DNA of 49,189 nucleotides from Comamonadaceae bacterium (GTDB lineage: Bacteria > Pseudomonadota > Gammaproteobacteria > Burkholderiales > Burkholderiaceae_C): assembly GCA_027485285.1 (NCBI GenBank), contig JAIXRH010000004.1:1-49189 (forward strand). Direction: 5' to 3'. The notes beneath the pieces are model-generated. The model saw nothing but the letters and a program-made list of their open reading frames with translations. It searched no databases and was not told where the DNA came from. The first letter of the stretch is position 1, and the number at the start of each line of letters is the position of its first letter. The position numbers were made by a program, and so were the translations under genes. Positions 1-9,473 of this stretch are shown in pieces.

Positions 1-44
1 ACAGCCATCAGACAGGGCGCCAGGCGGATCTTGTGGGGCCGAGA

Positions 45-1493
45 TTAGGCCAGTCGCAGGTGATGGCGCGCAATCTGCGCACGCACCTGCACTGGCGCTG
101 TACCGCCCAAGGTGTTGCGCGCATTGAGTGAGCCATGCAGGCTCAAGCAGTCGTACACATCTTTGTCGATGGCGGGGTGAAAGCTTTGCAGCACGTCCAG
201 TGGCAGCTCAGACAAATCGCAGTTGTGGCTGGCAGCGGCCTTCACGGCATGGGCCACCGTCTCGTGGGCATCGCGGAAGGGCTGGCCTTTTTTCACCAAG
301 TAGTCGGCCAAGTCGGTGGCGGTGGCAAAGCCTTTTTTGGCTGCGTCTTCCATGGCTTGGGCATTGACAGTGATGCCGCCTTCTTTTTGCCCCGTGGCTG
401 GGTTGACTTGTCCACCCACCATCTCGCTGAAAATGCGCAGCGTGTCTTTGAGCGTGTCCACCGTGTCAAACAGTGGCTCTTTGTCTTCTTGGTTGTCTTT
501 GTTGTAGGCCAAGGGTTGGCCTTTCATCAAAGTGATGAGGCCGACAAGATGGCCCACCACGCGACCCGTTTTGCCGCGTGCGAGTTCGGGCACATCTGGG
601 TTTTTCTTCTGCGGCATGATGGAGCTGCCGGTGGTGAAGCGGTCGGCAATTTGGATGAAGCCAAAGTTTTGGCTCATCCACAAAATCAACTCTTCCGACA
701 GGCGGCTGATGTGCACCATGCACAAGCTGGCAGCGGCGGTGAACTCGATCGCGAAGTCGCGGTCACTCACGCCGTCCAAGCTGTTTTGGCAAACCTGTGC
801 GTGGCCGTGTGCATCGACCATGCCCAGTGTGCGAGCCACGCGTTCGCGATCCAGCGGATAGGTGGTGCCTGCCAAGGCGGCGCTGCCCAAAGGCAGGCGG
901 TTGGTGCGGCGGCGCACGTCGCTCATGCGCTCGGCGTCGCGTGCAAACATTTCCACGTAGGCCAGCAGGTGGTGCGCAAAGCTCACAGGCTGAGCCACTT
1001 GGAGGTGGGTGAACCCGGGCATGATGACTTCGACGTTTTTCTCCGCCACTTCCACGAGTGACTTTTGCAAATCGACCAACAAGTCAATGATCAGGTCCAT
1101 CTCGCTGCGCAACCACAGGCGCACGTCGGTGGCCACTTGGTCGTTGCGGCTGCGGCCCGTGTGCAGGCGCTTGCCCGCGTCGCCCACCAGCTGCGTCAGG
1201 CGTGCTTCGATGTTGAGGTGAACGTCTTCGAGGTCGAGCTTCCACTCGAACTGGCCCGATTCAATTTCGGACCAAATTTGCGCCATGCCTTTTTCAATGG
1301 CGGCTTGGTCGTCTTTGCCGATGATGCCTTGGTGGCCCAGCATCTCGGCGTGGGCCAAGCTGCCGGTGATGTCGGCTTGCCACAAACGTTTGTCAAAGAA
1401 CACGCTGGCGGTGTAGCGCTTGACCAACTCGCTCATGGGTTCAGAAAACAGGGCGGACCACGCTTGGGATTTTTTGTCGAGTTGGTTTGTCAT
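45..1493 (-). CDS. argH: Argininosuccinate lyase
   Basis: Last step of arginine biosynthesis: cleaves argininosuccinate to arginine and fumarate in the cytosol. The 482-residue protein has the normal family length. It carries the fumarase/aspartase superfamily signature [12 protein letters not shown] at residues 289-300, the HTGRSRND block at 111-118 and FTHLQ at 161-165, all parts of the active site built between subunits of the tetramer. The gene is complete; its stop lies 44 bases from the window edge. It is divergent from hemC across a 165-bp spacer. A TAAAAT -10-like hexamer on its strand (1503-1508) is very close to the ATG, so the leader would be short if that promoter is real. No nearby arginine genes are visible. 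Identification is secure. Confidence 0.98.
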   Translation of the reverse strand: MTNQLDKKSQAWSALFSEPMSELVKRYTASVFFDKRLWQADITGSLAHAEMLGHQGIIGKDDQAAIEKGMAQIWSEIESGQFEWKLDLEDVHLNIEARLTQLVGDAGKRLHTGRSRNDQVATDVRLWLRSEMDLIIDLLVDLQKSLVEVAEKNVEVIMPGFTHLQVAQPVSFAHHLLAYVEMFARDAERMSDVRRRTNRLPLGSAALAGTTYPLDRERVARTLGMVDAHGHAQVCQNSLDGVSDRDFAIEFTAAASLCMVHISRLSEELILWMSQNFGFIQIADRFTTGSSIMPQKKNPDVPELARGKTGRVVGHLVGLITLMKGQPLAYNKDNQEDKEPLFDTVDTLKDTLRIFSEMVGGQVNPATGQKEGGITVNAQAMEDAAKKGFATATDLADYLVKKGQPFRDAHETVAHAVKAAASHNCDLSELPLDVLQSFHPAIDKDVYDCLSLHGSLNARNTLGGTAPVQVRAQIARHHLRLA

Positions 1494-1658
1494 AAGTGGT
1501 AGATTTTATCGGGCTGGCGGCGGCACCCCGTTCAGACGCTTGGCTTTACACTTCGCGCCACGCCTGAACGGCGAGCCAAACGGCAAGGTGCGCCTGCTAA
1601 CATTTGTTGCCATTCATTTCGCCACGCGCTGCGTGGCCCAGAAAAAGCGAGTTTTGTT

Positions 1659-2597
1659 TTGTCCACTGCCTCAACTTCCCCCGTTTCCCTGACCATCGCC
1701 ACCCGCGAAAGCCGCTTGGCCATGTGGCAAGCCGAGCATGTGCAGGCCTTGCTGCAGGCCCAAGGCCACAGCGTGGCGCTGCTGGGCATGACCACGCAGG
1801 GCGACCAAATTTTGGACCGCAGTCTCAGCAAAGTGGGCGGCAAGGGTCTGTTTGTGAAAGAACTCGAAGTGGCCCTCGAAGAAGGCCGTGCCAATTTGGC
1901 CGTGCACTCGCTCAAAGACGTGCCCATGGATTTGCCCGAAGGCTTTGAGTTGGCCTGCGTGATGGCGCGCGAAGACCCGCGTGATGCGTGGGTGTCATCC
2001 ACCTACGCACACCTGAACGATTTGCCACAAGGCGCGGTGGTGGGCACCTCGAGCCTGCGCCGCACTGTGCTGCTGCGCGCCTTGCGCCCCGATTTGAAGA
2101 TCGAGCCCCTCCGAGGCAACCTAGACACCCGTTTGCGCAAGCTCGACGAAGGCCAGTACGACGGCATTGTGTTGGCCGCTGCGGGCTTGAAGCGTTTGGG
2201 TATGGGTGAACGCATTCGCCACATTTTTGAAACCACCGAAATGTTGCCCGCCGCAGGGCAGGGTGCCTTGGGCATTGAGGTGCGCAGCAACAGCGCCGAT
2301 GTGGCCCAAGCCTTGGCCCCCTTGGCCGATGCCGCCTCTTGGCTGACGGTGACCGCCGAGCGTGCTGTGAGCCGTGCCATGGGAGGCAGCTGCTCCATGC
2401 CTTTGGCCGCACACGCCACGTTGACCGATGGCGTGCTGCACCTGCAAGCCGCGTGGGGCGACCCATCGGGTGCGCCGGTGTTGTTGCGTGCTGAAGTCAA
2501 GCAAGCCTTGGATGCCACGGACCCCAAGTCACGCGATGCCGCCAATTTGTTGGGCGAATCGGTAGCCATCCAGCTGCGCGCCCAAGGCGCGCACTAA
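1659..2597 (+). CDS. hemC: Hydroxymethylbilane synthase (porphobilinogen deaminase)
   Basis: Polymerises four porphobilinogen molecules into hydroxymethylbilane in heme synthesis. The 312-residue protein shows [13 protein letters not shown] near the N-terminus, the catalytic Asp in HSLKD (D87), the arginine-rich substrate-binding segment SSLRR (131-135), and the dipyrromethane-cofactor cysteine in GGSCSMP (C245). There is no ATG at the expected N-terminus, and the best start is TTG at 1659; TTG starts often go with low or tuned translation. A small hairpin (GCCACGC, 1621-1627, against GCGTGGC, 1631-1637) lies just before the start and could affect initiation. It is the first gene of hemC-hemD-hemX-hemY, 15 bases before hemD. 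Function secure, start moderately sure. Confidence 0.96.
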   Translation: MSTASTSPVSLTIATRESRLAMWQAEHVQALLQAQGHSVALLGMTTQGDQILDRSLSKVGGKGLFVKELEVALEEGRANLAVHSLKDVPMDLPEGFELACVMAREDPRDAWVSSTYAHLNDLPQGAVVGTSSLRRTVLLRALRPDLKIEPLRGNLDTRLRKLDEGQYDGIVLAAAGLKRLGMGERIRHIFETTEMLPAAGQGALGIEVRSNSADVAQALAPLADAASWLTVTAERAVSRAMGGSCSMPLAAHATLTDGVLHLQAAWGDPSGAPVLLRAEVKQALDATDPKSRDAANLLGESVAIQLRAQGAH

Positions 2598-2612
2598 GCG
2601 GCGCGGTCTGCC

Positions 2613-3401
2613 ATGCGCGTTGTCATCACCCGACCCGCAGGCGATGCACAAGCGTGGGTGGATGCTCTGCAAGCAGCCGGCCATCAGGCCTTGCGCTTGC
2701 CTTTGATTGAGGTCGGGCCTGCCACGCATCTCCAGCCTGTGGTGCAAGCGTGGACCCAGTGGTCTGAATTTCAAGCGGCGATGTTTGTCAGCGCCCAAGC
2801 CGTGCGCTATTTTTTCGACAGCCAAGCCGAGGCTTTTGCAGCTGGGGCCAATGGCCCGCGATGCTGGGCGACAGGCCCTGGCACGCACAAAGCCTTGCTG
2901 CAAGCAGGTGTGCCCGAGGCGTGCATTGACAGCCCTGGCGCTGACGCCTTGCAGTTTGACTCGGAAGCCTTGTGGCAACGCGTGCGGTCGCAGGTGCAAG
3001 CGGGCAAGCCCGTGTTGATCGTGCGTGGCCAAGATGTGGACACCCAACCGGACGCTGCGATAAACGGCACAGGCCGTGATTGGCTGGCCCAACAGCTGCA
3101 CGCCGCGGGCGCATCGGCGCAGTTTGTGGTGGCTTATGAGCGCCGCGCACCCGTGTGGTCGGCTGAACAAAAAGCCCACGCATCCGCAGCTGCCGTGGAC
3201 GGCAGTGTGTGGTGCTTCAGCAGTTCGCAAGCCATTGACAACCTCGCCCACATCTTGTCTGCACAACGTTGGGCGCAGGCCCGTTGCGTGGCCACCCATC
3301 CCCGCATTGCCCAAACAGCGAAGAACTTGGGTTTTGGTGAGGTTCAGATGGCTAAGCCGTCATTGCCGGACTTATTGGCCTCATTAGAATCTCTGGCATG
3401 A
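2613..3401 (+). CDS. hemD: Uroporphyrinogen-III synthase
   Basis: Closes hydroxymethylbilane to uroporphyrinogen III with inversion of ring D, in the cytosol. The 262-residue protein begins with the family pattern VVITRPAGDAQAWVDAL and has the two-domain HemD layout. Sequence conservation in this family is weak, so position directly after hemC and before hemX is an important part of the call. Late in the protein CFSSSQAIDNL matches the conserved strand-turn that contacts substrate. The stop codon overlaps the start of hemX in an ATGA quartet (3398-3401), which implies translational coupling. No oddities seen. Confidence 0.93.
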   Translation: MRVVITRPAGDAQAWVDALQAAGHQALRLPLIEVGPATHLQPVVQAWTQWSEFQAAMFVSAQAVRYFFDSQAEAFAAGANGPRCWATGPGTHKALLQAGVPEACIDSPGADALQFDSEALWQRVRSQVQAGKPVLIVRGQDVDTQPDAAINGTGRDWLAQQLHAAGASAQFVVAYERRAPVWSAEQKAHASAAAVDGSVWCFSSSQAIDNLAHILSAQRWAQARCVATHPRIAQTAKNLGFGEVQMAKPSLPDLLASLESLA

Positions 3402-4498
3402 AGCCAGAGCACGACGACACCCCCCACCTTGCGCCCTTGGGCCCCACGACGGAGCCGCTTGCCAGTGCGAGTGAGTTCAACCGCACAAACACGGCCCACA
3501 CCACGGAAACAGGCAACTGGCTGATGCGCAGCATCGGCGTCCTGGCTGTGGTGGGGGCTGTGGGCATGGGTCTGATGTGGGCCAAGCTCTCGGGCATCCA
3601 AGAACAACTGGCGCGTCAAAGTGCCGACACGGGCAGCCAAGCGGTAGAGGCGCGGCTCACCTCCAAGCAAGCCGAAGAGCTGGCGCGCGAAACCGCCGCC
3701 CGCTTGTCGGTGACCGACGCCAAGCTCAGCGAAGTGGCGCTGCAGCGCAGCCAACTCGAAGAGCTCATGCAAAGCCTCTCGCGCTCGCGTGACGAAAACT
3801 TGGTGGTCGATATTGAGTCCGCCATTCGCTTGGCGCAGCAACAAGCGCAGCTCACTGGCAGCGTGCAGCCCTTGCTGGCCGCACTCAACTCGGCCGAGCA
3901 ACGCCTCACCAAAGTGGGGCAGCCCCGCTTGGCGCCTGTCTTGCGCGCGGTGACCCGCGATATGGAACGCATCAAGGCCACGGCTGTGGCAGACACACCG
4001 GCCTTGCTGTTCAAGCTCGATGAGCTGGTGCGCGCGGTGGATGCCTTGCCTATGCTCAATGCTGTGGGTGTGGTCAACAAGGACAAGCCAGTGCAAGCCG
4101 TCCCCGCCACCAGCTGGGCCAAAGCCATCAGCATGAGCTGGTGGGAAAAGGTGCTGGCCGATGTCTGGGACGACGCCAAAAACTTGGTTCGCGTCAGCCG
4201 CATCGACAAGCCCGAAGCCAGCATGCTCGCGCCCGACCAAAGCTACTTTGTCCGTGAGAATCTCAAGCTGCGATTGCTCAATGCCCGCTTGGGTTTGTTG
4301 GCCCGTCACTTTGATGTGGTGCAGTCCGACATGAAACAAGCCAACGACGATTTGGCGCAGTACTTCGACCTGCAAACCCGCCAAGGCCAAACCACATTGG
4401 CGCTGGCGCGTGAGGTGTTGGCGCAATCCAAGCAAATTGAGATTCCGCGCGTGGACGACACCATCGCGGCCCTCACCACGGCTGCAGCGGGGCGCTGA
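3398..4498 (+). CDS. hemX: HemX-like membrane protein of the heme operon
   Basis: A 366-residue protein of the HemX family. These are often labelled uroporphyrinogen-III C-methyltransferase, but this protein has no SAM-binding tetrapyrrole-methylase domain, so that enzymatic name is not supported. The N-terminus (about 1-40) is polar and disordered. One transmembrane helix follows (about 41-63, WLMRSIGVLAVVGAVGMGL), then a long helical, Gln/Glu/Arg-rich periplasmic part. The exact role of HemX is unsettled in proteobacteria; with HemY it is thought to organise or regulate heme enzymes at the membrane. It overlaps hemD by four bases and ends one base before hemY, so all four genes are probably one transcript. 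Confidence 0.9.
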   Translation: MKPEHDDTPHLAPLGPTTEPLASASEFNRTNTAHTTETGNWLMRSIGVLAVVGAVGMGLMWAKLSGIQEQLARQSADTGSQAVEARLTSKQAEELARETAARLSVTDAKLSEVALQRSQLEELMQSLSRSRDENLVVDIESAIRLAQQQAQLTGSVQPLLAALNSAEQRLTKVGQPRLAPVLRAVTRDMERIKATAVADTPALLFKLDELVRAVDALPMLNAVGVVNKDKPVQAVPATSWAKAISMSWWEKVLADVWDDAKNLVRVSRIDKPEASMLAPDQSYFVRENLKLRLLNARLGLLARHFDVVQSDMKQANDDLAQYFDLQTRQGQTTLALAREVLAQSKQIEIPRVDDTIAALTTAAAGR

Positions 4499-4499
4499 C

Positions 4500-5798
4500 A
4501 TGAAAGCCGCTCTCTGGTTTGTGGCCTTGTTTGGTGTGGCCGTGGCATCTGCCTTGTTAGCGGGTGTGAACCAAAGCACGGTGACTGTGTTTTGGTCACC
4601 TCACCGCGTGGACCTGTCGCTCAACTTGGTGTTGTTGGTGCTTGTGGTGTTGTTTGTCATGCTGCATTTGGCTTGGCGTGCCATGTCGGCTTTGTTTGAG
4701 TTGCCGCACCAAGCCCGCCGCTGGCGCTTGCAACAAAAAGAGCGTGCCATGCATGCTGCGTTTTTGGATGCCTTGTCTGAGTTGTGGAGTGGCCGTTATG
4801 TGCGCGCCGTGAAGTCGGCTGACAAAGCTTTGGCTTTGGAGGCCTTGCTGACGTCGGTGCGTACCGCCGATGACGTCCCCTTGCGACACACACAGCAGCT
4901 GCGCGCTTTGTCGCATTTGGTGGCTGCCGAAAGCGCACACGCTTTGCGTGACCGCGATGCACGCGTGTCGCACCTGCAAGCGGTGATGGCCTTGGGCCAT
5001 GACCAAAAAGACGACGCGGTGGAAGCGGCCATGGAATCCGCCTATTTGGGCGCAGCCCGCTGGGCCTTGAGCGACCGTGATGCGCCAGAAGCCTTGCGCT
5101 GGTTGGATGGCCTGCGTCATGGCCCCGCACGTCGCACCTTGGCGCTGCGCATGCGCCTCAAAGCCACGCGCTTGGACCAGCAACACACCTTGGCTTTGGA
5201 CACGGCGCGTTTGTTGGCCAAACATGGTGCTTTTTCTCAGGCAGCTGCGCAAACCCTGTTGCGCGAATTGGCTGTGGCCAGTTTGAATGAAGCCCACGAC
5301 AGCGCCCAGTTGCAACGCGCGTGGGATGCGCTGGAAGATACCGAGCGCAGCCAGCCCGAAGTGGTGCTGCATGCAGCCCAGCGCATGCTCAAGCTCAGCG
5401 TCGAAGCCACAGCTGTGATGCCTTGGCTCACACCTTTGTGGAACCGCATGGTGCAGCAGCCCGACAGCTGCACGCCCGTCATTCGCGAGCGTGTTGCACA
5501 AACCTTGGCGCGCGCTTTGGTGATGTTGCCTGCCGACTCTGAGTGGTTGGCCAGCATTGACCGTGCACGCCAAACTTACCCGCGTTGGGTGGAATTGCAG
5601 TATTTGGCGGGCATGGTGTGTTGGCATCACGCCTTGTGGGGCAAGGCGCAGCAAATGCTAGAGCAAGCCGCGCCACAGCTCACCAACGCTGACATGCAGC
5701 GCCATGCTTGGCGAACCTTGGCGCTGTTGGCTGAGCAAAAAGAAGACACGGTGCGTGCTCAGTTGTGCTGGAAGCGGGCGGCTGAGGTGACTGTTTAA
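4500..5798 (+). CDS. hemY: HemY-family TPR membrane protein
   Basis: A 432-residue inner-membrane protein of the proteobacterial HemY family, not the unrelated Bacillus protoporphyrinogen oxidase of the same name. Two hydrophobic helices lie at about residues 4-22 and 39-61 with a short loop carrying the typical V-x-V-F-W segment. The rest is alpha-helical and TPR-like, including a C-terminal W-x-x-L-A-x-L-A-E-Q repeat region. The start at 4500 was chosen because MKAALWFVALFG is the family N-terminus and lies one base after the hemX stop; an upstream in-frame start would run 90 bases into hemX. It is the last gene of the heme operon, followed by a strong terminator. The likely role is to support late heme synthesis at the membrane; the mechanism is unknown. 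Confidence 0.92.
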   Translation: MKAALWFVALFGVAVASALLAGVNQSTVTVFWSPHRVDLSLNLVLLVLVVLFVMLHLAWRAMSALFELPHQARRWRLQQKERAMHAAFLDALSELWSGRYVRAVKSADKALALEALLTSVRTADDVPLRHTQQLRALSHLVAAESAHALRDRDARVSHLQAVMALGHDQKDDAVEAAMESAYLGAARWALSDRDAPEALRWLDGLRHGPARRTLALRMRLKATRLDQQHTLALDTARLLAKHGAFSQAAAQTLLRELAVASLNEAHDSAQLQRAWDALEDTERSQPEVVLHAAQRMLKLSVEATAVMPWLTPLWNRMVQQPDSCTPVIRERVAQTLARALVMLPADSEWLASIDRARQTYPRWVELQYLAGMVCWHHALWGKAQQMLEQAAPQLTNADMQRHAWRTLALLAEQKEDTVRAQLCWKRAAEVTV

Positions 5799-5814
5799 AA
5801 CACAACGACACCGA

Positions 5815-5856
5815 CCCACAAAAAAGGCCTAGATCTCTCTAGGCCTTTTTTGTGGG
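5815..5856. terminator. Bidirectional intrinsic terminator between hemY and rne
   Basis: A 19-bp perfect inverted repeat with a 4-base loop TCTC (5834-5837). Each arm contains GGCCTAGA or its complement flanked by six A or six T. Because the A and T runs are symmetric, the hairpin ends in a U-tract on both strands, so it can terminate the heme operon (plus) and rne (minus), which converge here. Confidence 0.93.
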
Positions 5857-5886
5857 GCTCACCGCCCCTTGCGGGGCGCGTGTGGT

Positions 5887-8800
5887 TTACAGATCCTTGC
5901 GGGTCTCAACCAAGACCAGTGGACCTTCATCCAAGATCACCAGCGGTGCGCGCTCGCGGGGCACATGCACAGGCTTGGGCTCGGCGGCGATGGCGGCTTG
6001 CACGGCAGCGACGCTGTCTGGATTGGAGTTGACCCATTCCAAACCGCTGCTTTGGGCCACGGCTTGCATCTCTGCCAAAGGCAAGGTGAATCCCTGGATT
6101 TGCGGCATGCCTTGGCGAGCAGGGGCTTGAGCAACTGGCGCTGTGGGCTGTGCGTCTCCACGTGGCGCACGGTCGTTGCGTTCTTGGCGTTCTGATCGCT
6201 CTTGACGCTCGCCGCGAGGTTCGCGTTGCTCGCGTGGTTCACGCGGTTGGCGTGGCTCACGTGGCTCGCGGGCCGATTGCGGGGCTTGCTCGTGGGAGGT
6301 GTTGTCATGTGCAGCGGGGTCGTGCTCAGCAGTGGGGCCGTTGTCGGCGTGTTCTGCAGAACCTTCTTCACGCGGTGCGCGGTCGCCACGCTCGCGGCGG
6401 TCACGGCCGTAACGGTCGCGTGAGCGGCGCTCACGACGCTCGCCACCGTTCTCGTCGGTCTGCGGTGCTTGGCCTTCGGCGTCAGCAGCTGGGTCGAGTG
6501 GCAAGACTTCTGGGTTGCCGTTTTCGTCCAAGCGAGGGGCGCGTTCACGGCGACCGTCGTTGCGTTCACCGCGTGGGCTGCGTTCACGACGGCCTTGGCC
6601 ACCTTCAGTGCGTTCGCCGCGCTCTGTGCGTTCGGCGCGGGGTTCGCGTGTGTCGTTGCCGCCTTCGGCGCTTTCGCCGCGTTCTTCACGGGCCATGCGT
6701 TCGTTGCGTGCTTTGGCGCGTGCTTCGGCTTGGGCTTCAGGTGAGGCGTTGTTGTCGAGGGCGGCTTGGCCTTCGGCGTTGCGGCTGTCACGGCCACCGC
6801 GGTTGCGGTCTTGGCGTGGGCCACGGCCTTCGCGGCCACCCTCGCTGCGACCACCTTCACCACGTTGCTCCACATTGCGCTCGCCACGCTCTGCACGCTC
6901 GCCGCGCGCTGGGCGGTCGCCACGGGCCTCAATGCCTTCGGCGTTGCGATCCTGACGGCCTTCGGCGCTGCGATCGTTGCGGCCTTCGGCGTTGCGCTCG
7001 TTGCGGCCTTGACCTTCCGGACGGTCACCGCGCTCGGCACGGTCACCGCCACGGCCACCCCGACCTCCACGGCCGCCTCGGCCATTGGCGCTGCGGCCAT
7101 CACGGCGCTCACCGCGTTCGCTGGGCTTCTTATCGTCCACAGCAGGCTTGGTTTTTTCTTCCGCATCGCTGCTGAACAAACCGGTGAACCAGCCCCACAA
7201 ACCACCCGATTTGACTTCGGGTGCTTTGGCTGCGGGCTTGGCGCCGCGTGCGTGTGCAGGTGTCGCTGCTGTTTTGGCAGGTGCCGCAGGCTTTGGCTCA
7301 TGAGCGGGTGCCGGTGCATCTGGCAACACGCCTTTGATGACTGGCGTTTGCTTGTTGGTGGGCTCTTGCGAGCGGCGTGTCACGGCGGTGGGGTCTTCAA
7401 ACTCCTCGGCCATTTTGTAGCTGGCTTCCACGCGGTCGAGGCGGGGGTCGTCGTGCTTGAGACGCTCCAACTTGTAGTTCGGTGTTTCCAGTGTCTTGTT
7501 CGGCACGAGCAACACGTTCAAGCGTTGTTGAATTTCAATCTTGGCAATTTCAGTGCGTTTCTCGTTCAACAAGAACGAGGCCACTTCCACCGGCACTTGG
7601 GCGTACACGGCAGCCGTGTTGTCCTTCATGGCCTCTTCTTGGATGATGCGCAAAATTTGCAGCGCCGAGCTCTCGGTGTCACGCACGTGGCCCGAGCCAC
7701 CGCAGCGTGGGCAAGGAATAGATGCCCCTTCACTCAGCGCTGGGCGCAGGCGTTGGCGGCTCATTTCCATCAGGCCGAATTTGCTGATGGTGCCGAACTG
7801 CACGCGGGCGCGGTCGTGACGCAGCGCATCGCGCAAGCGGTTTTCCACGTCACGGCGGTTGCGGCTTTCGTCCATGTCAATGAAGTCGATGACGATCAGG
7901 CCACCCAAGTCGCGCAAGCGCATTTGGCGGGCCACTTCGTCGGCAGCTTCGAGGTTGGTGCGGGTGGCGGTTTCTTCGATGTCGCCGCCTTTGATGGCGC
8001 GGGCCGAGTTGACGTCCACCGATACCAAGGCTTCGGTGTGGTCAATCACAATCGCACCGCCGGAGGGCAGGTTGACGGTGCGGGCGTAGGCCGACTCGAT
8101 TTGGTGTTCGATTTGGAAGCGGCTGAACAGCGGGGTGTCGTCGCTGTAGCGCTTCACGCGAGCGGCATGCTCAGGCATGACGTGGGCCATGAACTGGTGC
8201 GCTTGCTCGTAAATGTCATCGGTGTCGATCAAGATGTCGCCGATGTCATGGTTGAAGTAGTCGCGGATGGCGCGAATGACCAAGCTGGATTCTTGATAAA
8301 TCAAGAACGCGCCTTTGGCACCCTTGGCGCCGTCGATGGCCGTCCACAACTTGAGCAAGTAGTTCAAGTCCCATTGCAACTCGGGGGCGCTGCGGCCGAT
8401 GCCAGCGGTGCGCGCGATGATGGACATGCCTTTGGGATATTCCAATTGGTCCATCGCTTCTTTGAGTTCGGCGCGGTCGTCGCCCTCGATGCGGCGGCTG
8501 ACGCCACCACCACGCGGGTTGTTGGGCATGAGCACCACATAGCGACCGGCCAAGCTGACGAAGGTGGTCAGGGCTGCGCCCTTGTTGCCACGTTCTTCTT
8601 TTTCCACTTGGACCAAGAGCTCTTGGCCTTCTTTGATGACGTCTTGAATACGGGCTTGGCTCGCAGACACGCCTTCGGCGAAGTACTGTTTGGAGATTTC
8701 TTTGAATGGCAAGAAGCCGTGGCGGTCTTCACCGTAGTCCACAAAGCAAGCTTCGAGGGATGGCTCGACGCGGGTGACGACGGCTTTGTAGATGTTGCCT

Positions 8801-8913
8801 TTGCGCTGTTCGCGGCCTTCGATTTCGATTTCATAGTCCAGCAGCTTTTGGCCGTCGACGATGGCCAGGCGGCGTTCTTCCGACTGGGTTGCATTGATGA
8901 GCATCCGTTTCAT
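5887..8913 (-). CDS. rne: Ribonuclease E
   Basis: Endoribonuclease that starts mRNA decay and processes rRNA and tRNA precursors, and scaffolds the degradosome. The 1008-residue protein has an S1-type RNA-binding domain (about 35-125) and the RNase E/G catalytic domain to about 500. The Mg-binding aspartates are D300 (VSVDVNS) and D343 (VIDFIDM); the zinc-link CPRC motif is C401/C404. From about 515 the protein is disordered and rich in Arg, Glu and Gly. A short aromatic amphipathic segment, GGLWGWFTGLFSS (570-582), may be a membrane anchor. A conserved betaproteobacterial tail ends in DEGPLVLVETRKDL. Three 24-bp tandem DNA repeats (6933-7004) encode eight-residue units in the Arg-rich part. 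It converges with hemY and diverges from rluC. Confidence 0.98.
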   Translation of the reverse strand: MKRMLINATQSEERRLAIVDGQKLLDYEIEIEGREQRKGNIYKAVVTRVEPSLEACFVDYGEDRHGFLPFKEISKQYFAEGVSASQARIQDVIKEGQELLVQVEKEERGNKGAALTTFVSLAGRYVVLMPNNPRGGGVSRRIEGDDRAELKEAMDQLEYPKGMSIIARTAGIGRSAPELQWDLNYLLKLWTAIDGAKGAKGAFLIYQESSLVIRAIRDYFNHDIGDILIDTDDIYEQAHQFMAHVMPEHAARVKRYSDDTPLFSRFQIEHQIESAYARTVNLPSGGAIVIDHTEALVSVDVNSARAIKGGDIEETATRTNLEAADEVARQMRLRDLGGLIVIDFIDMDESRNRRDVENRLRDALRHDRARVQFGTISKFGLMEMSRQRLRPALSEGASIPCPRCGGSGHVRDTESSALQILRIIQEEAMKDNTAAVYAQVPVEVASFLLNEKRTEIAKIEIQQRLNVLLVPNKTLETPNYKLERLKHDDPRLDRVEASYKMAEEFEDPTAVTRRSQEPTNKQTPVIKGVLPDAPAPAHEPKPAAPAKTAATPAHARGAKPAAKAPEVKSGGLWGWFTGLFSSDAEEKTKPAVDDKKPSERGERRDGRSANGRGGRGGRGGRGGDRAERGDRPEGQGRNERNAEGRNDRSAEGRQDRNAEGIEARGDRPARGERAERGERNVEQRGEGGRSEGGREGRGPRQDRNRGGRDSRNAEGQAALDNNASPEAQAEARAKARNERMAREERGESAEGGNDTREPRAERTERGERTEGGQGRRERSPRGERNDGRRERAPRLDENGNPEVLPLDPAADAEGQAPQTDENGGERRERRSRDRYGRDRRERGDRAPREEGSAEHADNGPTAEHDPAAHDNTSHEQAPQSAREPREPRQPREPREQREPRGERQERSERQERNDRAPRGDAQPTAPVAQAPARQGMPQIQGFTLPLAEMQAVAQSSGLEWVNSNPDSVAAVQAAIAAEPKPVHVPRERAPLVILDEGPLVLVETRKDL
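6933..7004. repeat. 24-bp tandem repeat, three copies, inside rne
   Basis: Units at 6933-6956, 6957-6980 and 6981-7004 share the core CCTTCGGCG-TGCG-TC and keep the reading frame. On the rne strand each encodes a variant of R-N/Q-D/E-R-N/S-A-E-G. Such repeats change length easily by slippage, and lie in the disordered scaffold region where length change would be tolerated. Confidence 0.85.
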
Positions 8914-9410
8914 GATGCGGTTCCTTCACGTGTCAAATCATCACAGGCCCATGACGGGCCAACGATGCCTGAGGGGACGTCAGAGAACGAAGGGAATTGC
9001 CGCTGAGACCGTAGCCGCCGCGCTAATCAATGTGAGATCAGCGCAGGGGACGGTGGGTGGGCGCGTGGATCAGGGCAAGAAGTCGCGGTTGTCCTGTTGT
9101 CGAGTGCGTGGCTTGATGAGCCGGTGCAGGGGAGACAGGGCTGGTCCAGCTGGCATAGGTGCGACGCGCAACCTCGCACACCGTCGGTGGCAAAAGCCAC
9201 TTTGTGCAGAGTTCCATCAACATCAACATTGCCACAACCATCGTTTTTGCTTCTTGCAGTCATCCGTTATGAAGGCTTTTCAAAAGAGCCTCCACAACTT
9301 GGGGTATTCCATTTCGGTGTTTTCTGAGCGTCGGCTCAACTTTTGGGGCGAGGGCCACGCAGTCTCTTGGGTACTGGGTCTGCGTCTCGGGCACAAAAGG
9401 GGCATCGACC

Positions 9411-9439
9411 TTACCGCGTTCGTCAGTACATGGTCTAAT
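9411..9439 (+). promoter_or_regulatory. Candidate sigma-70 promoter for rluC
   Basis: A -10 element TCTAAT (9434-9439) matches the consensus at five of six positions. TTACCG (9411-9416) is a weak -35 at the ideal 17-base spacing. Transcription would begin near 9446, about 28 bases before the rluC GTG. Confidence 0.45.
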
Positions 9440-9453
9440 CTGTGTTAAATCAA
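9425..9453 (-). promoter_or_regulatory. Candidate sigma-70 promoter for rne
   Basis: On the minus strand TTGATT (9453-9448) and TGTACT (9430-9425) are 17 bases apart, each matching consensus at four of six positions. It overlaps the rluC candidate on the other strand, so the two promoters would compete for polymerase. It predicts a leader of about 500 nt for rne. Weak matches, so tentative. Confidence 0.35.
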
Positions 9454-9473
9454 GCACTTAGAGCAAAACGCTG

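Larger units (their letters stand above)
8914..9473. promoter_or_regulatory. rne leader and rne/rluC divergent control region
   Basis: This 560-bp spacer has no convincing gene; the ORFs crossing it are extensions of frames antisense to rne. If rne is transcribed from near 9425 its leader would be about 500 nt, comparable in kind to the long structured rne leader of enteric bacteria through which RNase E represses its own mRNA. One clear hairpin lies at 9020-9044 (GCGCT/AGCGC plus ATC/GAT around a 7-base loop, one mismatch). The leader length and any autoregulation are inferred. Confidence 0.5.

Noticed and set aside
135-1061. 308-residue open frame opposite argH
   Set aside because: Antisense shadow of a well-conserved gene with His/Val-rich composition typical of such frames.
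3344-4579. 411-residue open frame opposite hemX
   Set aside because: Antisense to hemX and composition-biased; no recognisable domain.
6766-9006. 746-residue open frame on the plus strand opposite rne
   Set aside because: It mirrors the Arg-rich codons of rne, gives a low-complexity Ala/Val/Thr product, and has no family signature; rne is clearly real.
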